Shown piece after piece: positions 1 through 8,398 of a stretch of 64,000 nucleotides of DNA. The notes beneath the pieces were generated by a model, which searched no databases, was not told where the DNA came from, and worked only from the letters and a program-made list of their open reading frames with translations. This DNA is from Kribbella sindirgiensis (GTDB taxonomy: Bacteria > Actinomycetota > Actinomycetes > Propionibacteriales > Kribbellaceae), in NCBI RefSeq assembly GCF_004331435.1, contig NZ_SJKA01000015.1:62001-126000 (forward strand), in the 5' to 3' direction. Numbering within the stretch: the stretch's first letter is position 1; every line of letters starts with the position of its first letter. The position numbers and the translations under genes are program-made.

Positions 1-951
1 GAGACCACGGGACTGATCCATCCGCGGCTCCCGGGCCAGCCCCGAGTCGACCACCACCCGTACCCCGGGCACAGTCAGCGAACTCTCCGCAACCGACGTC
101 GTCACCACGATCCGACGAGCGGCACCCGGCGCCAGCGCCCGGTCCTGTTCAGCCCTGGACTGACGACCGAACAACGGCAGCACATTCTCACCGGCCAACC
201 GGCGAGTCACCCCGTTGATCTCGGCCTCCCCCGGGACGAACACGAGGATGTCGCCGTCGTTCTCGGACAGAGCACGCCGTACGACGGCTGCGACGTGATC
301 CAGCAACCGCGGGTCGACCCGCCCGCCGGGAAGCAGCGGCACCGGGACGGGCGGTGGGGCCCACTCGACCGCCACGTCGTACAGCGCGGCAGACGCGGTG
401 ATCACCGGGGCCGGACCGTCCACGCCCAACGCGCCACTCAGCCGGACCGTGTCCGCCGTGGCCGAGGTCGCCACGATCGTCAGGTCGTCGCGAAGATTCG
501 CCCGGATGTCGACGCAGAACGCGAGCAACAGATCGGCGTCGAGATGCCGCTCGTGGCACTCGTCGATCACGATCGCGGCGACTCCCGGCAGCTCCGGGTT
601 CTGCTGCAGCCGCCGTACGAGGAGACCAGTCGTCACCACCTCGACCCGGAGTCCTGTGCCGCCGCTCCTTTCGCCGCGCATCGCGTAGCCGATCCGCTGA
701 CCGAGCGGTTCGCCGACCAACGTCGCCAGTCGCGCGGCGGCCGCGCGGGTCGCCATTCGTCGCGGCTCGGCGACGATGATCGTGCCGTCGAGCGCGTCCC
801 CCAATGCCAGCGGCAATAACGAGGTCTTGCCTGATCCGGGCGGCGCGACCAGCACCGCCGTACCGCGCGAACGCACCGCATCGACCGTGGCAGGCAGGAC
901 CGCCCGGACGGGCAGATCAGCCCCCGGCACCGACGACTCAGGCAACAACAC
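1..951 (-). CDS. hrpB: ATP-dependent RNA helicase HrpB, N-terminal part (runs off window)
   Basis: The reverse strand reads open from a GTG at 951 to the window edge (317 codons). Visible motifs are a Walker A box (APPGSGKTS, residues 36-44), the DECH box (VIDECHERH) and a SAT motif, in the order of DEAH/DECH superfamily 2 helicases. The N-terminal spacing and the run REPRMDQSRGL near the window edge match HrpB. The family is taken to act on RNA in the cytoplasm; its precise role is poorly known. The start is chosen because the GTG immediately precedes the typical LLPESSVPGADLPVRAVLP opening. The C-terminal half lies outside the window. The gene is divergent from the beta-propeller gene at 1017, with 65 nt between them. 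Confidence 0.88.
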   Translation of the reverse strand, partial: MLLPESSVPGADLPVRAVLPATVDAVRSRGTAVLVAPPGSGKTSLLPLALGDALDGTIIVAEPRRMATRAAAARLATLVGEPLGQRIGYAMRGERSGGTGLRVEVVTTGLLVRRLQQNPELPGVAAIVIDECHERHLDADLLLAFCVDIRANLRDDLTIVATSATADTVRLSGALGVDGPAPVITASAALYDVAVEWAPPPVPVPLLPGGRVDPRLLDHVAAVVRRALSENDGDILVFVPGEAEINGVTRRLAGENVLPLFGRQSRAEQDRALAPGAARRIVVTTSVAESSLTVPGVRVVVDSGLAREPRMDQSRGL

Positions 952-1016
952 GCCCTGACGCTAACCGACGCCCACTCGCGGCAAGCCTTGGACCGGTCTT
1001 GGCCTAGGGTGCCGCG

Positions 1017-3797
1017 GTGCACAATTCGCTGCCTGGGTTTGCCGAGCTCCCTCCGCCCGCGGACGGTCCTGACCAGTTCCTGACGGCACTGCAGAACGCC
1101 GACTGGTCTGCGTTCGAGCCGTCCCGTGATCTGCCTCCACTGCGCACAGTGCTCGCCGAGCTCCAGCAGGAGTACGGCGTGACGGACGCGCACCGGTTCG
1201 CGACCGAACGGATCAGGTCGATGGGCGCGGTACTCCGCCACCCCGACGGTCACCTGGTCGAGATCGACGCCTTGGCCTTGAGCCCGTGCGGGCGCTACCT
1301 CGCGGTCGGCTCGTGGTGCGGCGACGACTACGAACGCGGCGGCGTACTGCAGGTCTGGGAGCTCGACACCGCGCGCTGCGTCAACAAACTGGACGGAGTT
1401 CCCGGTGGCGTCGGCTGGCCCGGGTACGCGCGCAGCATTCAGTGGTCGCCCGATGGGCGGCGGGTCGCGCTGGCGTTCAACACGAACATGGTGGGGTTGT
1501 GGGACCCGTTCGGCCCGGACGGCGAGGAGCCGATCGGCGACGCCTCGGTGACCGATGGCGGATCGCGCCCGCCGGAGTTCGCGTTCGCGCCCGACGGGAA
1601 GCACGCCTACATCGGGATGCGGGCGCCGCGTGAGGTGCACGGCTGCATCGCTCCGCTCGAACAGAAAGAGTTCTTCTACAACGCGTACGACGAGAACGGG
1701 CCGCAGCCGGCGTGGCTGGCCGAGACCCTGCCGCCGGCGATCAAGGCGCGGCTCGGCGAGAACGAGTTCTTCTTCGAGCAGGTCTTCTGGTCACGGGACG
1801 GATCGCGGATCTACGGGTACAGCCGACGTCAGTGGGCGGCGTCGATCGACGTACGCAGCGGTCAGGTGGTGTGGCTCGAAGGAGCGGAGACGCACGGCCA
1901 AGCGCCGGCCTGGAGCCTTGACGAGCGACTGCTGGCGGTTCATCTGGACGGGCGGCTGCTGATCGCCGACGCCCAGACGGGCGGGCTCGTGGGCGAGCTT
2001 CCGGGACTGCCCGGGGCTCACCTGTCCTGGGGCGCTGGTGGCCGGCTGGCCGTGGTCCTGACCGAGCACCATTTCCCTCGGGTGGTGGTGCACGACCCCG
2101 ACGGGCGCAGTCACCATCTCCACGTGGCGCCGAAGGAACCGGACTGGGAGCTTCCCGATGTCACGGCTTGGGCCTGGTCGCCGGACGGCGAGTTCGCGGC
2201 CTGCCTCACCTCGGCCGATCAGATCGAGATCTGGTCACCCGGGGCCTACCCGGAGGCCGTCGACAGCTTCGACGTACCCGAGGACATCGCCGGTGTGCTC
2301 TGGGGTGCGGACGGCGTGATCGTCGCGGCCGGCCGGACCAGGCTGCGTTTCATCGAGGCCTCGACCGGTGACGTGCTCGGCGAATACCAGTTCCTGCGGG
2401 AGCCGTACGCCGCCCGTCCGCTCGAGCTCGACGGTGAGGACATCGGTGCCGACCTGCAGTACGAGGACCACGGCGACCCTTCGTTCGTGCTGGACGAGGA
2501 CACCTGGGCGGCGGCGTTCGCACCGGGACTGGTGGTCGCACCCGACGACCGGCGCGACGATCTGGACGAGTTGCTCGCCTGGGTGGTCGACCGCCGGTAC
2601 GCCTGGCCGACGTGGTGGGGCGAGCTGGACATCGTCCCGGACGCCGCAACCGCTGCAGCACGCCTTGGAGCGCCGTACGACGATTACCTCGAACCGTTCC
2701 TGAGCGCACCCGAGCCCGCGCCCGCCGAAACGTGGCCGCCGCCGAACACAGCGACCGTGGAGGACCTGTTCCAGGTCGCACTGGAGTCGGTCCGGCGGTT
2801 GCATACGGGCTGGGATCACCACGTGAGCGAGAGCCTCCGTTACGCGGCCCGGCTGCGTGCGCGGCGCGGTGAAGCGCAAGGCGCGATGGAGTTGCTGGCG
2901 GCCGTTCCCACTCCGGCCGAGCGACTCCGCGGTACGGCGGACGTCGCGCTGATCCTCGCCGCTGCAGGGCGACGCGACGAGGCCCGGGCCGTCTTCACCA
3001 TCACGGACGCCGATGTCGACGGCGTACTGAACGAATACAACGTGGCGTTCCTCGCGTCATCCCTCGGGGGCGCGTACACCGCGCTCGGTGATGCCGCCCG
3101 CGGCGACGCCTGGTTCGCCCGCGCGCGAGCCGCGATCGAGCCCGAGACCAATCCGGGCGAGCATCGGCTGGCCGTTGCCTGGGCGCTGATCGAATGCGGC
3201 CGCGTCGACGACGCCCGCGCCGTCTGGCAGGGCGTCACCACCACGCCGTCGACGTTCTACTCCACACCGTTCCTGGCGTACCTGGTGCGAACAGGACAGG
3301 ACGATCTCGCGCGCGAGCTGTTCACGCTGAAGAGCACATCGGGGACGGACTACGTGTCCTACGCCGAGGACGGTTCACAGGAGTACCTCGGGCATCTCGA
3401 GGAGGGCTGGTTCGACGGCTGGGAAGGCGTGGAGGTGCTCGCGAGCCTGGGGCGTCCGGATCTCGTACGGGACTGGGCGCAGGTGTTCGGCGACGGGTAC
3501 GCGTGGGAGGACCTGCTGGCGAGGGCCGAGGCCGCCGCACGCGACCGCGGTCCCCGACCGAGCCCTGCCGAGATCTCGGGGCTGGTGGACGAGTACGGCA
3601 CCGTGCTGAAGACGCCGCGTGCCAGGCGTGAGCACCCGACGCAGTTGCTCGTCCGGCAGGCCGCCCAATGCGGTCATCTCGGCGCGGTCCTGAACCTGAT
3701 CCCGGCACTGCCGGACGACGACTTCAACGGTCAGGCCAGTTCCGCGTTCCACGCCCTCTGGATCGCGGCCACCGGCACCGACACCGAACCCTGGTAA
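1017..3797 (+). CDS. Large cytoplasmic WD40-like/TPR-like protein, function unknown
   Basis: 926 residues with no signal peptide or membrane segment. Residues about 80-460 contain repeated blade-like strands with the pattern W/FSPDGxxxA (IQWSPDGRR, FAFAPDGKH, VFWSRDGSR, WAWSPDGEF), which is how WD40-like propellers look. Residues about 580-900 are Ala/Arg/Glu-rich and helical, with TPR-like pairs such as AAGRRDEARAVF and ALIECGRVDDARAVW. The combination suggests a scaffolding or sensing protein, but I cannot name a family or substrate. The start is GTG. The gene ends 4 nt before the convergent dioxygenase gene. Confidence 0.8.
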   Translation: MHNSLPGFAELPPPADGPDQFLTALQNADWSAFEPSRDLPPLRTVLAELQQEYGVTDAHRFATERIRSMGAVLRHPDGHLVEIDALALSPCGRYLAVGSWCGDDYERGGVLQVWELDTARCVNKLDGVPGGVGWPGYARSIQWSPDGRRVALAFNTNMVGLWDPFGPDGEEPIGDASVTDGGSRPPEFAFAPDGKHAYIGMRAPREVHGCIAPLEQKEFFYNAYDENGPQPAWLAETLPPAIKARLGENEFFFEQVFWSRDGSRIYGYSRRQWAASIDVRSGQVVWLEGAETHGQAPAWSLDERLLAVHLDGRLLIADAQTGGLVGELPGLPGAHLSWGAGGRLAVVLTEHHFPRVVVHDPDGRSHHLHVAPKEPDWELPDVTAWAWSPDGEFAACLTSADQIEIWSPGAYPEAVDSFDVPEDIAGVLWGADGVIVAAGRTRLRFIEASTGDVLGEYQFLREPYAARPLELDGEDIGADLQYEDHGDPSFVLDEDTWAAAFAPGLVVAPDDRRDDLDELLAWVVDRRYAWPTWWGELDIVPDAATAAARLGAPYDDYLEPFLSAPEPAPAETWPPPNTATVEDLFQVALESVRRLHTGWDHHVSESLRYAARLRARRGEAQGAMELLAAVPTPAERLRGTADVALILAAAGRRDEARAVFTITDADVDGVLNEYNVAFLASSLGGAYTALGDAARGDAWFARARAAIEPETNPGEHRLAVAWALIECGRVDDARAVWQGVTTTPSTFYSTPFLAYLVRTGQDDLARELFTLKSTSGTDYVSYAEDGSQEYLGHLEEGWFDGWEGVEVLASLGRPDLVRDWAQVFGDGYAWEDLLARAEAAARDRGPRPSPAEISGLVDEYGTVLKTPRARREHPTQLLVRQAAQCGHLGAVLNLIPALPDDDFNGQASSAFHALWIAATGTDTEPW

Positions 3798-3801
3798 CCC
3801 G

Positions 3802-4581
3802 TCAGATGGGCAGCGGGTCGTAGTTCGCGCCGAACGGGGCATCGGGTCGCGCGAACTCGCCCATCAGAGCGCGCCGCAGGGGTGTGGTGCGCTCGAGGAA
3901 CTCGGGGTCGTTGCCGAAGCGGTCGGCCGGGCGGACCCACGGCGGGCTGTAGACGTAGTGCGTCGTGTAGCGGTCCTGGTCGCCGTCGTGGCGGAAGGTT
4001 CGATGCCAGACACCGTTGTGGAACACCAGGGCGGCCCCGGCCTCGGCGCACACGACATGGCCGATCGCGATGTCGTCGTTGGGCTCGCGGACCGCGTCAG
4101 GCAGAGCGACCCGCGAGCGGTGGCTGCCGGGAATCAGCTCCATGTTGCCCATACCGGGCACCGTCTGATCCGTCAGCAGGAACGACACGCGGAGCTGAAG
4201 CAACGGAACCGGGTATCCCAGGTCCTTGAAGTCGAACGCGGACGACCCGTCCTGGTGCCAGCGGCCGTTCCCCGCGTGCGCCGGCTGCATGGTGTTCCAG
4301 CCGGCCTGCAGTACGAAGCGGTCGCCGAGCAGACCCTGCACCTTCGGCAGCACGTCCGGATGATCGATGAGCCGCTCGAGCACCGGCTCGTTCTCGTACG
4401 TCCGGCCGATCTGCCCGAACTCGCGATCGCGGTCCTGGTGCAGCCGCCGCGACACGTCGTACGCCTCGGCGGCCTCGTCCTTCGACAGGACGTCGGGGAT
4501 CACGAAGTAGCCCCACGACTCGAAGATGAAGCGGTCGGTCTCGGTCAGCTGACCTTTGCCGACGACAGGATCGAGCATCAC
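3802..4581 (-). CDS. Phytanoyl-CoA dioxygenase (PhyH) family Fe(II)/2-oxoglutarate oxygenase
   Basis: 259 residues of the PhyH family, non-haem iron hydroxylases using 2-oxoglutarate and O2. The iron triad is visible: H and D in GRWHQDGSSAF, the distal His in VFHNGVWHRTF, and a downstream Arg (WVRPADR) that probably binds 2-oxoglutarate. The PGSH motif (LIPGSHRSR) lies between, as usual. The substrate cannot be told; bacterial members act on many small molecules. The start may be GTG 4581 or ATG 4578, both after a GAGGG ribosome site. A LacI-type operator-like sequence lies 23 nt upstream, which would fit sugar-responsive control. Confidence 0.85.
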   Translation of the reverse strand: MMLDPVVGKGQLTETDRFIFESWGYFVIPDVLSKDEAAEAYDVSRRLHQDRDREFGQIGRTYENEPVLERLIDHPDVLPKVQGLLGDRFVLQAGWNTMQPAHAGNGRWHQDGSSAFDFKDLGYPVPLLQLRVSFLLTDQTVPGMGNMELIPGSHRSRVALPDAVREPNDDIAIGHVVCAEAGAALVFHNGVWHRTFRHDGDQDRYTTHYVYSPPWVRPADRFGNDPEFLERTTPLRRALMGEFARPDAPFGANYDPLPI

Positions 4582-4603
4582 TCTGCCCTCTTCTTCATGA
4601 TGA

Positions 4604-4617
4604 TGGAAACGCTTCCG
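4604..4617. promoter_or_regulatory. LacI-family-like operator upstream of the PhyH gene
   Basis: TGGAAACGCTTCCG is a near-palindrome centred on CG, the usual form of LacI/GalR operators (TGGAAACGTTTCCA type). It lies just upstream of the PhyH start on the reverse strand. The regulator is not in this window, so the assignment rests on motif shape only. Confidence 0.45.
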
Positions 4618-4833
4618 GATCTGGCGTCACCACCACCATCCCGCGTGGGACCGCGGCTAAACCTCCGGCAGGGCCCAGGTCCAGCGCCGTTCGGTGAGGG
4701 GAAGGGCGGCCGTGTCAAGAACCGCGCGTTTGGTCGCCGAAATCCACGACTCGAGGAACCGGCGGCACCGGCGGTGCCTGCGGTGCGGCCGAGGTGCGGC
4801 AGAGCCACCCACACATGCCGCACAAGAGCCTCA

Positions 4834-4917
4834 TTTGGTGGGTGGACGTCCGAGATGCCGGGTTGGCAACCCAGATACCAGGCACAGACCCACCATCTCA
4901 GACGCCCACCCACCAAA
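4834..4917. repeat. Dispersed hairpin element, copy 1 (large inverted repeat)
   Basis: Two 24-nt arms (4834-4857 and 4894-4917) are inverted copies differing at two positions. Each contains TTTGGTGGGTGG or its complement. The loop holds a small GGGTTGGCAACCC hairpin and then the core ATACCAGG-N6-CCCACCA (4875-4895), shared with three other hairpins in this window. It is intergenic between the PhyH gene start and the 347-residue membrane protein gene end. Confidence 0.7.
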
Positions 4918-4933
4918 CACCCGGCTGCCTTGC

Positions 4934-4967
4934 CGGTCAGCGGGCAACCCTCGGTCAGCGGGCAACC
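4934..4967. repeat. Tandem direct repeat, two 16-nt copies
   Basis: CGGTCAGCGGGCAACC occurs twice, at 4934-4949 and 4952-4967, an 18-nt period. It lies between two hairpin elements in a non-coding stretch. No function can be assigned. Confidence 0.7.
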
Positions 4968-5024
4968 GGCTCGCCCTGCTCACAACTGGCCGGGTCGGCG
5001 CGACGGGATGCCGCGGGCCGGGAC

Positions 5025-5090
5025 CTGAGACAAGCAACGGTCACTGGACACAGCCAATACCAAGTCCCCACCCACCACGTCCTGTCTCAG
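5025..5090. repeat. Dispersed hairpin element, copy 2
   Basis: Arms CTGAGACA (5025-5032) and TGTCTCAG (5083-5090) enclose the family core ATACCAAG-N6-CCCACCA (5057-5077). Together with copy 1 and the tandem repeat it accounts for most of the 554-nt gene-free stretch 4582-5135. I see no gene there. Confidence 0.65.
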
Positions 5091-5135
5091 CAGCTTGACA
5101 ACACTCTGCCCTCGCTTGCCCGAACGGCGTTGGAC

Positions 5136-6179
5136 CTAGATCGGGATCGTCCAGGTCGAGGCGAGCTTGATGGCCTTGGGGCCGGAGATCCGGGTGCTGA
5201 ACTCGTCCCGCTTCGCGTCGTACCGCAGGCCGATGCCGAAGGTGGTGGTCGAGTGCTCGGTGACCGAGGCGAACAGGATCGGGGCCGAGCCAGTTCCGAA
5301 GGTGGACACGGCCGGCTTCTTGTCCTGACCGAACGAGTAGGCAATGGCCGGCTGCCCGGTCGGCTCGTAGGTGTCCCAGTGGTTGCTGTCGTCTCCGTGG
5401 ATGACGGGGACCCGCAGACGGACGGAGACGGCCAGCCAGTCCGTGCCCGCCGCCGACCAACCGAGACCGGCGACGTACTGCGTTCGCACGGCGCCGACGC
5501 TGCACGCCTGCCGCAGGTCCCTCCGCGCGAAGGCGACTGACACCCTCGGTTCCCCGCAGGACGCCTCGGCGACGGGAAACTCCTGGGCGTCGAGGTTCGC
5601 GAAACGGCCCGGATCGGTCGCGCCACCCCAGATCCCGAACAGGCCGCGCTCACCGTCGTGCACGACCTCGAGCTGCGCGTTCCCCGTCGTCCCGGCGATG
5701 GCCAGATAGCCGGACTTGGTGCCGATCATGGTGCTGTCCGAGTTCATCCGGTCGGGACGTAGGTCGTCCAGCGAGTACCGGTGTCCTCCGACGACCAACG
5801 TGAACTCGGGCAGCTTGATCTCGGTGGCCGTGTTCGTGCGCAGCACCGTTCGCGCCCCGTCCTCGGAGTCGATGCTGATACCGACGAAGCTGCCCTTGCG
5901 GGGCGCCCGGAGCTGGTTCGGCAGTCCGTCCTGACCGTCCGGCAGCTCGCTGACCCGGTCACCGATCCGCACGGTCACCTTGCCGGCCGGGGTCATCACC
6001 GCGGTCTCTTGCCCGCCCTCGAACGGCTCCGCGCGAACGATCCGCCCCAAGGCGGCCCGTTCGCGGTGGTCCTGCTTGGACCACCAGATATAGCCGCCGG
6101 CAGCCAGAACCGCGAGCACGACGAACAGCCAACCCCAGGAAAACCATCGTTCGCTTTTGAGCACGCCGCCCATCATCAC
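5136..6179 (-). CDS. Hypothetical membrane-anchored protein
   Basis: 347 residues. A single hydrophobic segment at about residues 13-35 (WGWLFVVLAVLAAGGYIWW) follows a short positive N-terminus, so the protein is probably anchored with most of the chain outside the cell. The ectodomain is rich in short beta-type stretches and has two cysteines that could pair (EASCGEP, RQACSVG). No catalytic motif was recognised. Three start codons lie in a row (GTG 6179, ATG 6176, ATG 6173). It follows the 264-residue gene by 27 nt on the same strand, so the two are probably one operon. Confidence 0.72.
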   Translation of the reverse strand: MMMGGVLKSERWFSWGWLFVVLAVLAAGGYIWWSKQDHRERAALGRIVRAEPFEGGQETAVMTPAGKVTVRIGDRVSELPDGQDGLPNQLRAPRKGSFVGISIDSEDGARTVLRTNTATEIKLPEFTLVVGGHRYSLDDLRPDRMNSDSTMIGTKSGYLAIAGTTGNAQLEVVHDGERGLFGIWGGATDPGRFANLDAQEFPVAEASCGEPRVSVAFARRDLRQACSVGAVRTQYVAGLGWSAAGTDWLAVSVRLRVPVIHGDDSNHWDTYEPTGQPAIAYSFGQDKKPAVSTFGTGSAPILFASVTEHSTTTFGIGLRYDAKRDEFSTRISGPKAIKLASTWTIPI

Positions 6180-6206
6180 CGCCCAGGGGGTCTAGACCAG
6201 CGGGCG

Positions 6207-7001
6207 CTACGGCCAGGTCGTCTGCGGGATCTGTTCGCTGGCGATCCGGATCTGTAGCTCGGCGCGGATCGTCGGCTCCAGGCCTGCGATGTCGACGAGG
6301 AGGTCTTCGGGCAGGTCATCGGCGAGCCGTACGACGCACTCGGCGGTCAGCGCCGCCCAGAGGACGTCTTGGCGGGGTTCGTCTGTTCCGACCAGGCGGG
6401 CGACGAGGGCGTCGATGGGTTCAAGGTCCAACCATCGCCCTGGTGGCGCGGAGCCGGATGCTCGATCGACCCAGCGGACGGTGGTCGCGGCTACCGTGTC
6501 AGTCGCCTCTTGCACAGGAGAACCAGCTACCTCCGTCTCGTCCAGCGGGTGCTGGTCCGGTGCCTGCTGAGGGAGCGGGAGGCCTGTGGTCAACGACAGT
6601 GTGAGTGGTGTGCGTCCAGTGCTGCCGGCCAGTTGGAGTCTTGCTTCGGACTGGATGACTGGGCCCAGTGCGTCGAGCGACTGGGCGACGAAGTAGCCGT
6701 CGGGGGCCTGGGCGACGATCCGCGACAGCGGCCCGGCGAGGTTGATGCCACGCTCGTCGTCCTGCAGTTCGGTGAACAGGATGCGCGCCTGCGGGAACTC
6801 GCCCCGCAGAATGGCAACGGCCATGGGGCTCGAGACCGGCGCAAGCACGATGTTCGCCGTGCTCGGTGCGGACCTCATGTCGACGACGGTGTAGCCCGGG
6901 CCAAGCAGCTCGCTGAGCTCCGCCCGGGCCGTCTTCGACAGCCGCATCGCGGTCACCACCAGTACCGTCGAGCCGGAACCCTGCTCAGGCGGTTCGGTCA
7001 C
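6207..7001 (-). CDS. Hypothetical protein, operon partner of the membrane protein
   Basis: 264 residues, GTG start. No signal peptide, membrane segment or known motif was recognised. The N-terminal half (STVLVVTAMRLSKTARAELSELLGPGYTVVDMR...) reads like an alpha/beta domain that could resemble a receiver-like fold. The C-terminal half is helical and acidic (DALVARLVGTDEPRQDVLWAALTAECVVRLADDL). Placement 27 nt upstream of the membrane protein gene suggests a shared role that cannot be named. Confidence 0.7.
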   Translation of the reverse strand: MTEPPEQGSGSTVLVVTAMRLSKTARAELSELLGPGYTVVDMRSAPSTANIVLAPVSSPMAVAILRGEFPQARILFTELQDDERGINLAGPLSRIVAQAPDGYFVAQSLDALGPVIQSEARLQLAGSTGRTPLTLSLTTGLPLPQQAPDQHPLDETEVAGSPVQEATDTVAATTVRWVDRASGSAPPGRWLDLEPIDALVARLVGTDEPRQDVLWAALTAECVVRLADDLPEDLLVDIAGLEPTIRAELQIRIASEQIPQTTWP

Positions 7002-7107
7002 CAGACACTCCCCAGTCTTGCCGGCGTTCTTCTGTTCGGGCCGTCGAGCATATCGTCGGTGCCGATCAGCGGCCCGTACGTCACGATCGGCTGAACGCTC
7101 GCGCCGA

Positions 7108-7796
7108 TCAGTGTCCCAGCTGGATGTCGATCGTGTGGTCGCCGTGCACGGATGCGGGTACGCCGTGTTCCTGGACCGGGGAGCCGTCGAGTTCGAAGGA
7201 GCGGATGGCGGTGCCCGAGCCGTGGAGTTTCACGGTCAGGCGGGCGTCGCGGTACCGGAGGCCGCTCAGTGTGACGTCGCCCCAGCCCGCCGGCAAGGTC
7301 GGCGCGAAGGTGAGGCCGGCATCGTCGAACCGCAGGCCGAACAGACCGCTGTGCATCATGTCGATGCTGGACACGCCGTCGTTGAAGAACGACGGACCGG
7401 TGAAGAGGCCGTACCGCGCGTTGTAGCCGAAGACCGTGGCCTGCTCGCGGACGCCGAGGGTGTTCGTCACGACCTCGTACGCGGTCCGCAGGAACTCACG
7501 ATCGCCGGTCACCAGATAGTGGTGCCAGGCTCCGACGGTCCACACCACCTGGTCCCACTGCTGGCTGTCCTGCTGCTCCTGTAACTTGCCTGCGGCATCT
7601 TTCTCGACCACCGCCCACAAGCCCGAACCATCCCCACCGCCGGCTCCATCAACCCGCTCCGGGCATGAACCTCGCCGTACGGAACCGTGTTGATCCCGAG
7701 CAGATTCTCCAGCGCCGCCTCGTACGTCGCCCCGAACAACGCCTGCCTCTCCGAGCCCTCGAACCGCAACACCGGCCGTGAATCCGTCCTAGTCAT
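7108..7796 (-). pseudogene. Remnant of a glycoside hydrolase (trehalase/MGH1-like clan)
   Basis: Two reverse frames join to one disrupted protein. The N-terminal piece (from 7796, MTRTDSRPVLRFEGSERQALFG...) is followed after a frame change near 7620 by LWAVVEKDAAGK...WDQVVWTVGAWHHYLVTGDREFL. It then jumps from GLFTGPSFFNDGV to a C-terminal beta-sandwich (LPAGWGDVTLSGLRYRDARLTV). (alpha/alpha)6-barrel glycosidases of this type are several hundred residues longer, so the catalytic centre is missing. The small size, one frameshift and apparent internal deletions indicate a decayed gene. Confidence 0.72.
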
Positions 7797-7858
7797 CCAC
7801 CCATTCCATCAGACCGACTCCGCCCGTTCAGGGTCTGTCGGGCTGTTAGCCTGCGCGC

Positions 7859-8398
7859 ATGTCACAGCTGAGGGATGTCGCTTGGCCGCCGGAGCCGATC
7901 AAGACCGTGAGGCTCGTGCTCCGTGCGCCCGCGGCCCGCGACCGCGCGACATTCGTCGAGCTGCTGGCCTCGCCGGAGGTGCACACGTATCTCGGCGGCC
8001 CTCGCCCGCGCGACGAGCTCGAGCGCACGCTGCCAGAGGTGCCGGAGCAGTGGCCGGGGAGCTTCGTCGTTGAGCTGGACGGGGCGATGATCGGCCAGAT
8101 CCTGGTCAGGACCGCAACGGAGCACCGTCGCCCGGCGGCCGCGGGAAAGGCAGACCTCGGCTACCTGTTCCTCCCGCGAGCATGGGGCCACGGGTACGCC
8201 GCCGAAGCCTGCGCGGCCGCACTCGCCTGGTTCGACGACACGTTCCCCGGCAAGCCGATCGTCCTCACCACCCAAACCGCCAACGCCAACTCGATGCGAC
8301 TGGCCGCAAAGCTGGGCTTCACCGAAGCAGAGCGGTTTCAAGCCTGGGACGCCGAACAGTGGCTAGGCCTGAGGCCCTCCACCCTGCCGTCCGCTTGA
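7859..8398 (+). CDS. GNAT family N-acetyltransferase (RimJ/RimL type)
   Basis: 179 residues. The opening TVRLVLRAPAARDRATFVELLASPEV and the later DLGYLFLPRAWGHGYAAEACAAALAWF are the substrate-side strand and the acetyl-CoA binding A motif of RimJ/RimL-like GNATs. TANANSMRLAAKLGFTEAERFQ is the terminal motif. It transfers an acetyl group from acetyl-CoA to an amine, often a protein N-terminus or small molecule; the acceptor is unknown. Its 3' end overlaps the convergent SulP gene by 36 nt. Confidence 0.88.
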   Translation: MSQLRDVAWPPEPIKTVRLVLRAPAARDRATFVELLASPEVHTYLGGPRPRDELERTLPEVPEQWPGSFVVELDGAMIGQILVRTATEHRRPAAAGKADLGYLFLPRAWGHGYAAEACAAALAWFDDTFPGKPIVLTTQTANANSMRLAAKLGFTEAERFQAWDAEQWLGLRPSTLPSA

